Of a DNA stretch of 64,000 bases, positions 43,044 to 52,384 are shown piece by piece. Position numbers and translations under genes: made by a program. Every line of letters begins with the position of its first letter. Positions within the stretch are counted from its first letter, which is position 1. Source of the stretch: Roseovarius sp. (GTDB lineage: Bacteria > Pseudomonadota > Alphaproteobacteria > Rhodobacterales > Rhodobacteraceae); the NCBI GenBank assembly GCA_029212365.1, contig JARGOC010000012.1, forward strand, positions 52,464-116,463. Reading direction: 5' to 3'. The notes beneath the pieces were generated by a model. The model made no database searches and was not told the DNA's origin. It saw only the letters and a program-made list of their open reading frames with translations.

Positions 43044-44491
43044 ACCGGATTCCCGGCGGCGATATAGGCGGTTTTGACGGTGGTGTAGAAGTCGCGCGCA
43101 TGAATGCCTTGTTCGCGCGGGCCGTACGAGCTGTCGCCACGTCCGCCAAACTGAACGTGGTAATCAGTGCCTGCCGTGGGCAGGTTGACGGTGACAACAC
43201 CTGTGCGGGCGTTGCGGCGGAAATGTGTGGCGCGTGCCAGTGATGTGGTGACAATACCCGAGGTCAGGCCGAAGTTGGTATCGTTGACCACATGCAGTGC
43301 CTCGTCATAGCTGCCCACTTTGATGACGGATGTCAGGGGGGCGAACATTTCTTCGCGGTTGATGCGCATATCATTGGTGGTGTTCACGAACACGCCGGGT
43401 GACATGTAATACCCTTCGTGTTCCATCGTCAGACGGGTGCCGCCGCAGGCCAGTTCTGCGCCCTCAGTGGGGCCAAGATCGGCATAGGCGAGGTTTTCGT
43501 TCAACTGTTGTTCGCTCACAATCGGGCCCATCTGAACGTCGGCTTGCATGGCGTGGCCCACTTTCATGGCTTGTGCCCCGGCCACCAGTTTCTCTACAAA
43601 CGCATCATGGATAGCGTCATGCACAACCAGACGTGATGAGGCGGTGCATTTTTGGCCAGAGCCACCAAAGGCCCCGCCCAGTGACAAGGCAACTGCCAGA
43701 TCAAGGTCGGCGTCATCCATCACGGCCAATGCGTTTTTAGAGCCCATTTCCATTTGAACACGTGTGAGGTTCTGAATGGCGGCAGCTGCAATGCCCTTGC
43801 CTACGGGCACAGAGCCGGTAAACGAAATGGCATCCACCATGGGGCTTTCGACCAGGCGTTGGCCCACATCCCGGCCAGCCCCCATCACCAGATTGAACAG
43901 GCCTTTGGGAATGTCCTGACGCGAGATGATCTCAGCCAGAGCCACGGCTGAGGCGGGCGTTACGTTGGCGGGTTTCCATAAAACGGCGTTGCCATAGGCC
44001 AGTGCGGGCGCAATTTTCCAACTGGCGGTCGCCGTAGGGAAGTTCCACGGGCTGATGACGGCGACAGTGCCGACTGGCTCGCGGCGAATGTCCACTTCGA
44101 TGTTGGGGCGCACAGAATCTGCATTCTCGCCCAGTTGGCGCAGCACCTCATGGGCGTAATAGGTAAAGAACTGCCCGGCGCGATACACTTCACCTTTGCC
44201 TTCGGCGAAGGGTTTGCCCTCTTCGCGGCTCAGCAAAGTGCCCAACTCTTCGGCGCGGGCCATCATTTCAGTGCCGATTGACATTAAAACGGCTTGTTTG
44301 CGTTCCAGCCCGTAGGCGGCCCATTCGGCTTGTGCAGAGCGGGCGGCGGACAATGCATCATCCAGTTGCGCGGCACTGGCCTGTGCGAACATGCCAATCA
44401 GATCGGATATATCCGAAGGGTTGCGGTTCTCAATTTCGTCTGAGCCTGCAACCCAATCCCCGGCGATATAGTTCAGGTGTTTGGGGGCCAT
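43040..44491 (-). CDS. NAD(P)-dependent aldehyde dehydrogenase, alpha-ketoglutarate-semialdehyde type
   Basis: 483 residues, the usual family length. Motifs: SPWNFPTATASWKIAPALAYGN (cofactor-binding), FTGSVPVGK, EMGSKNALAV with the general-base Glu, and GSGQKCTASSRLVV with the catalytic Cys. The KCTASSR form resembles alpha-ketoglutarate-semialdehyde dehydrogenases of sugar-acid and hydroxyproline breakdown, but succinate-semialdehyde and other omega-oxo acids are possible. It follows the LysR gene on the same strand and overlaps the M19 gene. It would oxidise the aldehyde intermediate of the pathway. Confidence 0.9.
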   Translation of the reverse strand: MAPKHLNYIAGDWVAGSDEIENRNPSDISDLIGMFAQASAAQLDDALSAARSAQAEWAAYGLERKQAVLMSIGTEMMARAEELGTLLSREEGKPFAEGKGEVYRAGQFFTYYAHEVLRQLGENADSVRPNIEVDIRREPVGTVAVISPWNFPTATASWKIAPALAYGNAVLWKPANVTPASAVALAEIISRQDIPKGLFNLVMGAGRDVGQRLVESPMVDAISFTGSVPVGKGIAAAAIQNLTRVQMEMGSKNALAVMDDADLDLAVALSLGGAFGGSGQKCTASSRLVVHDAIHDAFVEKLVAGAQAMKVGHAMQADVQMGPIVSEQQLNENLAYADLGPTEGAELACGGTRLTMEHEGYYMSPGVFVNTTNDMRINREEMFAPLTSVIKVGSYDEALHVVNDTNFGLTSGIVTTSLARATHFRRNARTGVVTVNLPTAGTDYHVQFGGRGDSSYGPREQGIHARDFYTTVKTAYIAAGNPV

Positions 44492-44602
44492 GTCATGATG
44501 TCCTTTGATACGAGTCGTGCGCCGAAGGATAGGCGCTCCATTCCGTGATCATAGAATCCACAATTCAATACTTAAGGCAAATGCAAAGTGGTTTAGCATA
44601 CT

Positions 44603-45499
44603 TCAGCCTTGCTTAATTGCTGGGCGCACCACAGAGAAATCCACTTGGCGGATCACCTGCACCAGCGCCCGCGCGGCTGGAGTCAGCATGGTCTCTGGTG
44701 GGGTCATGATCCAAACCTCGCGCCGGGCAGTGCTGTCGGCGAGGGGTAAAAACTCCAGATCGTCATATTCTGGTAAAATGGCCAATTCAGGCAACAGGGT
44801 CACACCTACGCCCGCGCGCACTAGGGACAGGATCGAGGCAGTGTTGCGCACCATTAAACGCGATGTCTCCATGACTGACGCAAATCCTTCGTCGTGGATA
44901 TGATCGCACAGACCATTGGCGATGAAGCTGATGCCTTCCAGATCTTTCCAGCCCAACCGCTTCCAGTTGCGCGCGAGCGGATGATCCACAGGACACACAA
45001 CGCCAAAAGCATCGGTGAAGGCCAGTTCGCGTTCGAATCCTGCGATTGGCCCAAGGCTGGCCATACCAATGTCGGCGCGCTCTGAAACCAGTTCGCGGTG
45101 AACGGAGCGGCTGTCGGTGTCAATCATCTCGATGGACACGCCGGGGTGCTGTTTGAGATAGGTTTGCAAAATGGGCGGCATCACTGTTTGGGCAACAGAG
45201 GGGGTAACGGCCAGACGTACATGCCCTTGTTCTGCGCGGCTGAGGCCCTCAATCGCGCCAACCGTACGGTCAAAATGCGCCAGTTCACGGCCCGCTTCGG
45301 CATAGATCATTTCGCCCAAGGGGGTCAGGCGGGATTTGCGTGTGCTTTCAAACAAAGGCGCGGCAATGTGATCCTCAAACTGTTTGAGCATCATCGACAC
45401 CGCCGAGGGTGTCCGCCCCAATGCATCAGCGGCATCTGCAAGGCTGCCGTGCTCGGCGACCATGTGAAAACAACGCAGCATTTCAATTTTGATCGCCAA
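44603..45499 (-). CDS. LysR-family transcriptional regulator
   Basis: 298 residues from a TTG at 45499 with CAGG six bases upstream; this gives the standard LysR length, whereas the ATG at 45574 would add 25 residues without a helix. The N-terminal helix-turn-helix is MLRCFHMVAEHGSLADAADALGRTPSAVSMMLKQFE, then the linker and the periplasmic-binding-protein-like effector domain (AVTPSVAQTVMPPIL, FGVVCPVDHPLA, GVGVTLLPELAI). It is embedded in the catabolic operon between the aminotransferase and dehydrogenase genes, so it probably controls them with a pathway metabolite as inducer. Confidence 0.9.
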   Translation of the reverse strand: MAIKIEMLRCFHMVAEHGSLADAADALGRTPSAVSMMLKQFEDHIAAPLFESTRKSRLTPLGEMIYAEAGRELAHFDRTVGAIEGLSRAEQGHVRLAVTPSVAQTVMPPILQTYLKQHPGVSIEMIDTDSRSVHRELVSERADIGMASLGPIAGFERELAFTDAFGVVCPVDHPLARNWKRLGWKDLEGISFIANGLCDHIHDEGFASVMETSRLMVRNTASILSLVRAGVGVTLLPELAILPEYDDLEFLPLADSTARREVWIMTPPETMLTPAARALVQVIRQVDFSVVRPAIKQG

Positions 45500-45604
45500 T
45501 TTCAGCCTGCCTGAATTATGTTTCAGAAATTTCGAGTCTGCTGATTTATTGCGAAATGCGCCAGCGCTGTCCATCTAATATATGTGCTGCCCATTGCGAG
45601 GTGG

Positions 45605-46744
45605 TTAATCTGTGCGGTTTTTCACAATATGAGCATCAAGTGCGGCCAGGCCTTCGTCGAGCCCGAGACGTCCGAACCCCAACCGAAAGCGGTCGGGGGG
45701 TGTGGGTGTCAGTGCTGAGGAATAGATCGTGCCGGGCAGAAACAACACGCCGCTTTTCTCTACCAGATTGGCACAGAAGGCATCGACACCCTCGCGCCCT
45801 TTATAGCGGGGGAAGCCCATGCAGGCGCCTTGCGGGCGTGTCCAGTCAAACAGATCCTGGTGGCGGGCAAAAAACGCGTCCCATTTGGGCAGGTTTTCAT
45901 CGACGATGGCGCAGGTGCGCGCCAAAAGCGCATCACGGTTGCGCAGGGCAATTTTGGCCAGCCGTTCGGAGGGCGCTGAATTGGCGATGGATAAATAGTG
46001 TTTCATTCGTTCCATCCGCGACAGCAGGTCTTGGTCTTGTGCGGCGATCCAGCCAATGCGCAACCCCGGCAACCCATAGGATTTGGACATTACCCCCAGT
46101 GACAGACCCCGTTCGTATTCATCGGCGATGAAAGGCAAATGTTGCGTGCCGCTGGGGCCAAGGCCATGGAAAATCTCATCATGCAGGATGTAGATACCGT
46201 GGTGTCGGCACAGGTCGATCAGGGCCGTGTAGCGATCCCTCGGCAGGATGGCCCCGGTCGGGTTATGTGGGAAATTGATGGTCACCAGCCGCGTGTTGGG
46301 TTGGATCGCAGCCTTGATCCGGTCAATATCCAATGACCAGTTGTCATCCCCATCAAGCGGCACGCCTGTGGCCTGACATATCGCTGCGGGCAGGGTTTCG
46401 TGGGATTGATAGTTGGGTGTGACAACAATGGCATGGCTGTCGCTGTCCAGGATCACGTTATTGGCGGCATAGATGCCTTCACTGGCACCTGCAAAGCACA
46501 GGATATTGTCAGTCGATTGGCTGGCATAGGTGCCCGCAATAGTGTTCCGCAGATCAGGCGCGCCGAAGGTTTCGGTGTACCCCAGCCAGAGGTTTTCGAA
46601 GTCGTCGCGTTCTTCGGGGGTGGCCAAGGCCAGAAGATCACGCAGGCTCATGCTTTGTGCGTCTGAGGCGGTCATGTGGTAGCGCGCTTTGAATTCCCAT
46701 TTGGAGAAATGTGTTTCAAGGCGGAAATCTGGGAGGGTGGGCAT
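45605..46744 (-). CDS. PLP-dependent aminotransferase, class I/II
   Basis: 379 residues. The PLP lysine lies in MSKSYGLPGLRIGW; NFPHNPTGA (the Asn that binds the cofactor ring) and HDEIFHGLG (the Asp for the pyridine nitrogen) are also present. Fold type I, with a shortened N-terminus. It could be a transaminase or a PLP lyase of the same fold. It lies between the transporter genes and lysR on the same strand, and would deaminate the amino acid released in the pathway. Confidence 0.88.
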   Translation of the reverse strand: MPTLPDFRLETHFSKWEFKARYHMTASDAQSMSLRDLLALATPEERDDFENLWLGYTETFGAPDLRNTIAGTYASQSTDNILCFAGASEGIYAANNVILDSDSHAIVVTPNYQSHETLPAAICQATGVPLDGDDNWSLDIDRIKAAIQPNTRLVTINFPHNPTGAILPRDRYTALIDLCRHHGIYILHDEIFHGLGPSGTQHLPFIADEYERGLSLGVMSKSYGLPGLRIGWIAAQDQDLLSRMERMKHYLSIANSAPSERLAKIALRNRDALLARTCAIVDENLPKWDAFFARHQDLFDWTRPQGACMGFPRYKGREGVDAFCANLVEKSGVLFLPGTIYSSALTPTPPDRFRLGFGRLGLDEGLAALDAHIVKNRTD

Positions 46745-46826
46745 GACTGAAACCTTATGGCTGGCGCGGTGCTATGGGCGCGGACAGGTTGTAAGTACTT
46801 GTGGAAAAGTGAAGCATGGGCGCCAC

Positions 46827-48926
46827 TCAGCGGTTTTCGGGGGTGATTTTGAACACCGGGTCCATCCGCGAGAGGATGGCATCGCTAAGGTGGCATTTGA
46901 TCTGGTGGCCATTGTCCATTGTGCGGATGGGGGGCAGCTGCGTGTCACACAGATCACCCGGCACATCGGATTTTCGGGGGCAGCGTGTTTGAAACGGGCA
47001 GCCGGGTGGTGGGGTCAGGGCCGAGGGCACATCCCCCTCAAGCACGATGTGTTTCTTCTTCACATGGGTGTCGGCGATCGGCACGGCAGACAAGAGGGCC
47101 TCAGTATAAGGATGGTAGGGCGGGGCAAAAACCTGGGCGGTGCTGCCCAGTTCGACCACATGTCCCAGATACATCACCATCATCCGATCACTTAGATACC
47201 GCACGATCGACAGATCATGCGAAATGAACAGCAGGGTGGTTTTCTGGTCTTGCTGAATGTCCATCAGCAGATCCGCGACGGCGGCCTGCACCGATACATC
47301 CAGAGCCGAGACAGGCTCATCCGCCACAACGATCCGCGCACCACCCGCAAAAGCGCGCGCAATGCCGACGCGCTGTTTTTGCCCGCCAGATAATTGGCGT
47401 GGCATCCGGGTGGCAAATTCGCGCGGCAGCTTGACCAGATCCAGCAAGCGCATCATTTCACCGTGGCGCTGGGCGTGCGAGGTGCCATGGCCAAACACCT
47501 CAAGGGCGCGCAAGATCTGGCGCCCCACGGTCATCGACGGGTTGAGCGTGTCAAACGGGTTTTGGAACACCATCTGAATGTCGGCAACGGTCTGCGTGTC
47601 GCGGGCATTGATCGGGGTCTGTTCGATGTTGCGCCCATCCAGCAGGATTTGCCCGTTGGTGGCTGTCTCAAGCCCCATCAGAACCTTGGCAAAGGTCGAT
47701 TTTCCGCAACCGCTTTCGCCCACAATAGCCAGCGTTTCACCTTCATGCGCCTCAAAGCTGAGGCATTCATTGGCTTTGACCAGCGTCTTGTCGCCACGCG
47801 CCCCAAGCAAGGTATTTGCAGCGACCTCGTAATATTTGCGCAGGTTGTCGACTTTCAGAACCACTTTGCCCGGATCACAGGCTGTGGTTTTGACGGCGGT
47901 TGCGATTGGTGCGTTCCAATCAATATCGCTCATGCGCAGGCAGCGTGATGCGTGACGCTCAAATCCTTTGACCGTTTGCATGGGGATGGCACCAGGTTGA
48001 TCACACAGACCGGGGGCAAAGTGATCGCAGCGCGGGCCAAAGTTGCACCCCGTCGGGCGCTCGTGTGGCAGAGGGAAGTTGCCGGGGATCGCCACCAATG
48101 GCCGCGTGTTTTTGTCCGCGCCGGGCAGGGGGATCGAGCGAAACAACGCTTGTGTATAGGGGTGCTGCATCTGGTCGAACACATCCTTGATGGAGCCGGT
48201 TTCGACCGCCTCGCCGGAGTACATCACGCAAATCCGGTCACAGGTTTCCAGCACCAGCCCCAGATTGTGCGAAATGAACAACATCGACGTGCCGTATTTT
48301 TTGCCAAGGTCTTTGACCAGCTCAACAACGGCCGCTTCAACGGTGACATCCAGTGCGGTGGTGGGTTCATCAAGGATCAACAAGGCTGGCTTGGACATCA
48401 GCGCCATGGCAATGACAATGCGTTGTTGCTGGCCCCCTGATAACTGGTGCGGATAAGATCTGAGGATACGCTCGGGGTCGGGCAGTTTTACGTCCCGCAC
48501 CACGTCAAGGGCGCGCTGGCGGGCTTGTGCCTGGGATATGCCTTCGTGGATCATCGGCACTTCGCTCAGTTGCTGGCCCACACGCATGGCGGGGTTCAGG
48601 CTGGCCATCGGCTCCTGATAGATCATGGCAATCTCATTGCCGCGAATGTCGCGCAATTCCTCGGGGCTTAACTGGCTGAGGTCCTGCCCCTTAAACCTGA
48701 CAGCCCCCCCCACAATGCGGCCATTCACCCCAAGGTCCTGCATCACCCCCAGCGCCACTGTGGATTTGCCGCAGCCCGACTCGCCGACCAGCCCTACTGC
48801 CTCGCCCGGTTGGATATCGACCGAGAAATCCATAACAGCCGGAATGTCGTGCAAGCGGGTGAAGAATGAAATTGAGAGCTGATCAATTTCCAGAATTGGG
48901 CCGTCGTAGGGTTTGAGCTTGGACAT
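46827..48926 (-). CDS. Dipeptide/oligopeptide-type ABC transporter, fused double ATP-binding protein
   Basis: 699 residues carrying two complete ABC ATPases in tandem. Domain 1 (about 5-330): GESGCGKST, LSGGQQQRIVIAMAL, LLILDEPTTALD. Domain 2 (about 350-690): GESGCGKST, LSGGQKQRVGIARAF, IVVADEPVSALD. Each ends with the Cys-rich oligopeptide-transport C-terminal region (CNFGPRCDHFAPGLC; CPFQTRCPRKSD), which can bind an Fe-S cluster. This is a DppD-DppF fusion. It starts 4 bases after the permease gene. No binding-protein gene is in the operon. Confidence 0.93.
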   Translation of the reverse strand: MSKLKPYDGPILEIDQLSISFFTRLHDIPAVMDFSVDIQPGEAVGLVGESGCGKSTVALGVMQDLGVNGRIVGGAVRFKGQDLSQLSPEELRDIRGNEIAMIYQEPMASLNPAMRVGQQLSEVPMIHEGISQAQARQRALDVVRDVKLPDPERILRSYPHQLSGGQQQRIVIAMALMSKPALLILDEPTTALDVTVEAAVVELVKDLGKKYGTSMLFISHNLGLVLETCDRICVMYSGEAVETGSIKDVFDQMQHPYTQALFRSIPLPGADKNTRPLVAIPGNFPLPHERPTGCNFGPRCDHFAPGLCDQPGAIPMQTVKGFERHASRCLRMSDIDWNAPIATAVKTTACDPGKVVLKVDNLRKYYEVAANTLLGARGDKTLVKANECLSFEAHEGETLAIVGESGCGKSTFAKVLMGLETATNGQILLDGRNIEQTPINARDTQTVADIQMVFQNPFDTLNPSMTVGRQILRALEVFGHGTSHAQRHGEMMRLLDLVKLPREFATRMPRQLSGGQKQRVGIARAFAGGARIVVADEPVSALDVSVQAAVADLLMDIQQDQKTTLLFISHDLSIVRYLSDRMMVMYLGHVVELGSTAQVFAPPYHPYTEALLSAVPIADTHVKKKHIVLEGDVPSALTPPPGCPFQTRCPRKSDVPGDLCDTQLPPIRTMDNGHQIKCHLSDAILSRMDPVFKITPENR

Positions 48927-48930
48927 CGCG

Positions 48931-50121
48931 TTAATCCCTCAGGCTTTCTTCGCGCAGCCCATCGGCAAGGAAGTTAAGCCCAAGCACGAGGCTCAGCAGG
49001 GCAAGGGCCGGCGGTATGGCGATGTGCAGGATATTGGCAGAGAGGAGCTTGCGCCCGTCGATGATCATTTTGCCCCAATCCGCGCTTTCGGATTCAAGGC
49101 CCAGACCAAAGAAGCCAAGCGTGCCCAGCAGAATGGTGGTATAGCCAATGCGCAGGCAAAAATCGACCAGAAGCGGCCCACGCGCATTGGGCAGGATTTC
49201 CCACAGCATGATGTACCACGGGCCTTCGCCGCGGGTTTGGGCGGCGGCAACGTAATCTCGGGTTTTGATGTCCAGCACCAGCCCGCGCACAATGCGAAAC
49301 ACCGTGGGCGCATTCACAAACACCACCGCCACAAACACCACCAGCAAATTGGGTGGAAACCGGATCAGGCCAAGCGGATCAGCATCCCAGGCAATGCCGA
49401 GGTACAGCCAAAGACCAATGACCAACGTGATGCCCACATAGATATTGCGTTTGGCGGGCTGCGTGTAATAGCGCGATTGCCACAGGATCGTCAGGAAGAT
49501 CACCGGGAAGATGAACAAGATCGCGGCCATATAGACAGGAATGCCAGTGTGCACGATCTCGGGGGTGACCAGCAGGTAAAACAGCAAGATCACCGGAAAG
49601 GCCATGACAAGATTGGCGATGAAGGACAGCACGGTGTCAAACTTGCCGCCATAATACCCCGCAGGCAGGCCCAGCGTGACACCAACCATAAAGGCAAAGA
49701 TCGTGGCGAAGGGGGCAATCAGGATCACCTTGATTGACCCGGCAATCACCCGGCTGAACACATCACGCCCCAGGTTATCGCCACCAAGGATGTAATAGGC
49801 GCCGGCCTCGGGGTCGGCCTTGCCGATCAGTTTGGAATAGGGCGTGCCGGGCAGTTTTTTCTTCATCGAGGCGGATTGATCCAGGGGATCATGCGTGGCG
49901 ATCAGATCCAGCACCCCGGCGAAAAACGCGGTGTAGACCCAAAACAGCACCAGCGCGAGGCCGATCATGCCGATGGTACTGTCAAACAGCTTGCCATAAA
50001 GCCCAAGACGGCGCTTGTACGTGATCGACAGGGCAAACGTGGCGATAAGGGCTGTCAGAGTGGGGGCAAATTGCACCATCATCTGGCCAATGATACCGCC
50101 CCAGCCAAGAGGGTCTGTCAT
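48931..50121 (-). CDS. Dipeptide/oligopeptide-type ABC transporter permease (DppC-like)
   Basis: 396 residues, longer than a typical DppC (about 300). There is an early hydrophobic segment, an insertion with extra hydrophobic stretches (MAAILFIFPVIFLTILWQ... and IYVGITLVIGLWLYLGIAW), and the EAA loop DYVAAAQTRGEGPWYIMLWEILPNARGPL. GGDNLGRDVFSRVIAGSI is the DppC signature. It pairs with the permease encoded upstream and the fused ATPase downstream. The insertion may relate to an unusual substrate or subunit contact. Confidence 0.9.
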   Translation of the reverse strand: MTDPLGWGGIIGQMMVQFAPTLTALIATFALSITYKRRLGLYGKLFDSTIGMIGLALVLFWVYTAFFAGVLDLIATHDPLDQSASMKKKLPGTPYSKLIGKADPEAGAYYILGGDNLGRDVFSRVIAGSIKVILIAPFATIFAFMVGVTLGLPAGYYGGKFDTVLSFIANLVMAFPVILLFYLLVTPEIVHTGIPVYMAAILFIFPVIFLTILWQSRYYTQPAKRNIYVGITLVIGLWLYLGIAWDADPLGLIRFPPNLLVVFVAVVFVNAPTVFRIVRGLVLDIKTRDYVAAAQTRGEGPWYIMLWEILPNARGPLLVDFCLRIGYTTILLGTLGFFGLGLESESADWGKMIIDGRKLLSANILHIAIPPALALLSLVLGLNFLADGLREESLRD

Positions 50122-50134
50122 ATCTGTGCCCCCC

Positions 50135-51181
50135 TCATGTGACGCTGATCCGTGGGTTCAGATAGACATAACCGATGTCGGAAATCAGCTGGGTGAGCAG
50201 CACCACAATGACCGAGACAACTGAGATGCCGAGCAAAAGCTCAATATCATTATTGCTGGCAGCCAGCACCATGGCCCAGCCAAAGCCCTTGTAGTTGAAC
50301 AGGGTTTCTACGATCACCACACCGTTCAGCAGCCAGGGAAATTGCAGCATGATCACCGTGAACGGCGCGATCAAAGCGTTTCTAAGTGCATGTTTCACCA
50401 CGATATTGCCAAAGCTAACCCCCTTCAGCCGGGCGGTACGGATATATTGCGAGGTCATCACCTCGGCCATGGAGGCGCGTGTCATCCGCGCGATATAGCC
50501 CATGCCATAAGCGGCGATGGTCAGCACGGGAAGAAAGAAGTTCTCAAACGTGGCGTGATCCATGGCGCTGGTGGCGGTGCCTTTGAACCATTTCAGCCCC
50601 ACTGCGGATGAGGCAAACACCGCGATAAACAAAACACCCGATACATATTCCGGTGTCGCGGATGTGGTGATGGAAATGGTGGATAGCGTGCGATCAGTGC
50701 GCGAGCCTTCTCGCATGCCCGCCAACACACCAATCAGCAAGGCCGAGGGCACCATCAACACCAGCACCCAGAACATCAGTTTGCCGGTCAGCGCCAGCTT
50801 GTCGGCGATGACCGTGCCCACGTCCTTTTTGATCACACTCGATTGGCCCCAATCGCCCTGCAAGATGCCACAAAACCGGGGCGCGGTTTCAATCACCCCA
50901 CTTTCGGGCGCGCATTTGGCGCGGGTCTGACCGTCGTGACCGATGATCACATACCCCGGCAACACACCCAGCCATTGGCCGTATTTGGCCAGAAATGGCT
51001 GCGCATACCCATGGTTGGCTAGATAGGTGGTCACTTCCTCATCGGTCATGCGGAAGTTGCCTTGGGTTTTGGCCAGCTTTTCAAGGTTGGGGGCGAGGTT
51101 GGTGAGATAGAACACAAGAAGCGTCAGACACAGCGCGGTCAACAGCATGACGCCGATCCTGCGCAGGATAAACCTTCCCAT
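50135..51181 (-). CDS. Dipeptide/oligopeptide-type ABC transporter permease (DppB-like)
   Basis: 348 residues from the ATG at 51181, which has AAGGGGAAG upstream; the start at 51220 is less likely. Typical DppB features are the first helix RFILRRIGVMLLTALCLTLLVFYLTNLAP, a large periplasmic loop, and the EAA loop YIRTARLKGVSFGNIVVKHALRNALIAP. It is the first gene of the nine-gene minus-strand operon; the gene upstream is the ferric-binding-type protein, separated by a terminator hairpin. No dipeptide-binding protein is present. Confidence 0.92.
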   Translation of the reverse strand: MGRFILRRIGVMLLTALCLTLLVFYLTNLAPNLEKLAKTQGNFRMTDEEVTTYLANHGYAQPFLAKYGQWLGVLPGYVIIGHDGQTRAKCAPESGVIETAPRFCGILQGDWGQSSVIKKDVGTVIADKLALTGKLMFWVLVLMVPSALLIGVLAGMREGSRTDRTLSTISITTSATPEYVSGVLFIAVFASSAVGLKWFKGTATSAMDHATFENFFLPVLTIAAYGMGYIARMTRASMAEVMTSQYIRTARLKGVSFGNIVVKHALRNALIAPFTVIMLQFPWLLNGVVIVETLFNYKGFGWAMVLAASNNDIELLLGISVVSVIVVLLTQLISDIGYVYLNPRISVT

Positions 51182-51298
51182 ATTCTTCCCCTTGAGGACG
51201 TGGTTATGTCCAGTTTTCACTCAGTGGTAAGGGATGACGTGCGCGAGGTCTACAGGCTTGTCAAACAGGCCTTGGCAGCAGGTGGCATGAAATACCAC

Positions 51299-51327
51299 CC
51301 CCCCGCACAGGATGTCTGTACGGGGGG
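51299..51327 (-). terminator. Hairpin between the iron-binding protein gene and the peptide transporter operon
   Basis: Six C plus G (51299-51305) pair with C plus six G (51321-51327), extended by ACAG/CTGT across one mismatch, around a 5-base loop. It lies about 30 bases after the stop of the minus-strand binding-protein gene, so it probably ends that transcript. There is no strong T-run. Confidence 0.55.
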
Positions 51328-51355
51328 CTGGCCGTTAGTCAATGTTGAGGTGGGA

Positions 51356-52384
51356 TCAGTCCCAGCCAACCATGTTAAAGATTTCCTGTGCCTTGCCGGC
51401 ATTGCGGCTAAAGGCGGATGTGTTGGTGGTGGTATCTGCTTTGAACGTGCCCAGCATCGCAACTTCCTTGTCCAGGGCGACGCCGTCGATCACCGGAAAT
51501 TCGTTGTTCTGCGCGGCCAGATATTCCTGCGCGAAGGGGCTGACCAGAAACTCCATAAAGGCAGCACCTTCTTTGGGGTTGGGCGAGGTGGCAACAATGG
51601 CTGCAGTGGACAGATTTACATGGGCACCGCGATCTCCCTGGTTGGGCCAGACCCAGCCGATATTGTCGATGCCTGACGTCAGACCATCCACATCTTTTTC
51701 CAAGCCGCGCACAAAGTAATAGTGGTTGGCCACTGCGATATCACATTCGCCGGATACGATGCCACGCAGCTGATCAGTATCGCCGCCTTGGGGCGCGCGC
51801 GCCATGTTGGCAACCACGCCTTTGGCCCACTCGGTGGCGGCGTCTTCGCCATGCACTTCGATCAGTGATGCCAGCAGGGATTGGTTGTAGATATTGGAAG
51901 AAGAGCGAATGCAAACCTGATCGGCAAACTTGGGGTCTGCCAGGTCTTCATAGGTGCTGGGGGGAGTGTCTACGCGGTCCTTGGCGTAAAAGATGATCCG
52001 CGCCCGTTGGGACACGCCAAACCACAGGTTTTCGGGATGTTGCAGGTGTTCAGGCACAGCGGCTTCGATGGCGTCGGATGTGAACGGTTTCAGAATGCCT
52101 GCGTCTTCTGCGCGCGCCATGCGGCCCACATCCACGGTGATCAGCACATCGGCCGGTGAGTTGTCGCCCTCAGCCTGAAGGCGGGCCAGCAATTCGTCGG
52201 CTTTGGCCTCAATCCGGTTCACGGTGATGCCGGTTTCTTCGGTGAATTTGGCAAACAATGCATCGTCAGAATCATAGTGGCGGCTGGAGTAGATATTGAC
52301 ATCTTGCGCCAGGGCCGCCCCGCCGAGGGCCAGCAATGCCAGCGTCGCGCCAGCCGTTTTGAGAGAGAATCGCGAGGTTTTCAT
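51356..52384 (-). CDS. Ferric iron ABC transporter substrate-binding protein (FbpA/FutA type)
   Basis: 342 residues. A signal peptide (SLKTAGATLALLALGGAALAQ) is followed by the ferric-binding start DVNIYSSRHYDSDDALFAKFTEETGI. The Tyr-containing stretches SSSNIYNQSLLASLI and AVANHYYFVRGLE match the metal-ligating C-lobe tyrosines of FutA/FbpA proteins. It binds Fe3+ in the periplasm. The likely permease gene is 15 kb away at 35259, so the system is split. It is divergent from fhs with a 329-base gap, where a Fur- or RirA-like site might be expected but was not convincingly found. Confidence 0.9.
   Translation of the reverse strand: MKTSRFSLKTAGATLALLALGGAALAQDVNIYSSRHYDSDDALFAKFTEETGITVNRIEAKADELLARLQAEGDNSPADVLITVDVGRMARAEDAGILKPFTSDAIEAAVPEHLQHPENLWFGVSQRARIIFYAKDRVDTPPSTYEDLADPKFADQVCIRSSSNIYNQSLLASLIEVHGEDAATEWAKGVVANMARAPQGGDTDQLRGIVSGECDIAVANHYYFVRGLEKDVDGLTSGIDNIGWVWPNQGDRGAHVNLSTAAIVATSPNPKEGAAFMEFLVSPFAQEYLAAQNNEFPVIDGVALDKEVAMLGTFKADTTTNTSAFSRNAGKAQEIFNMVGWD

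Noticed and set aside
45031..45040. GTTCGAATCC resembling a tRNA T-arm
   Set aside because: It lies inside the LysR coding region and no acceptor, D or anticodon stems surround it.
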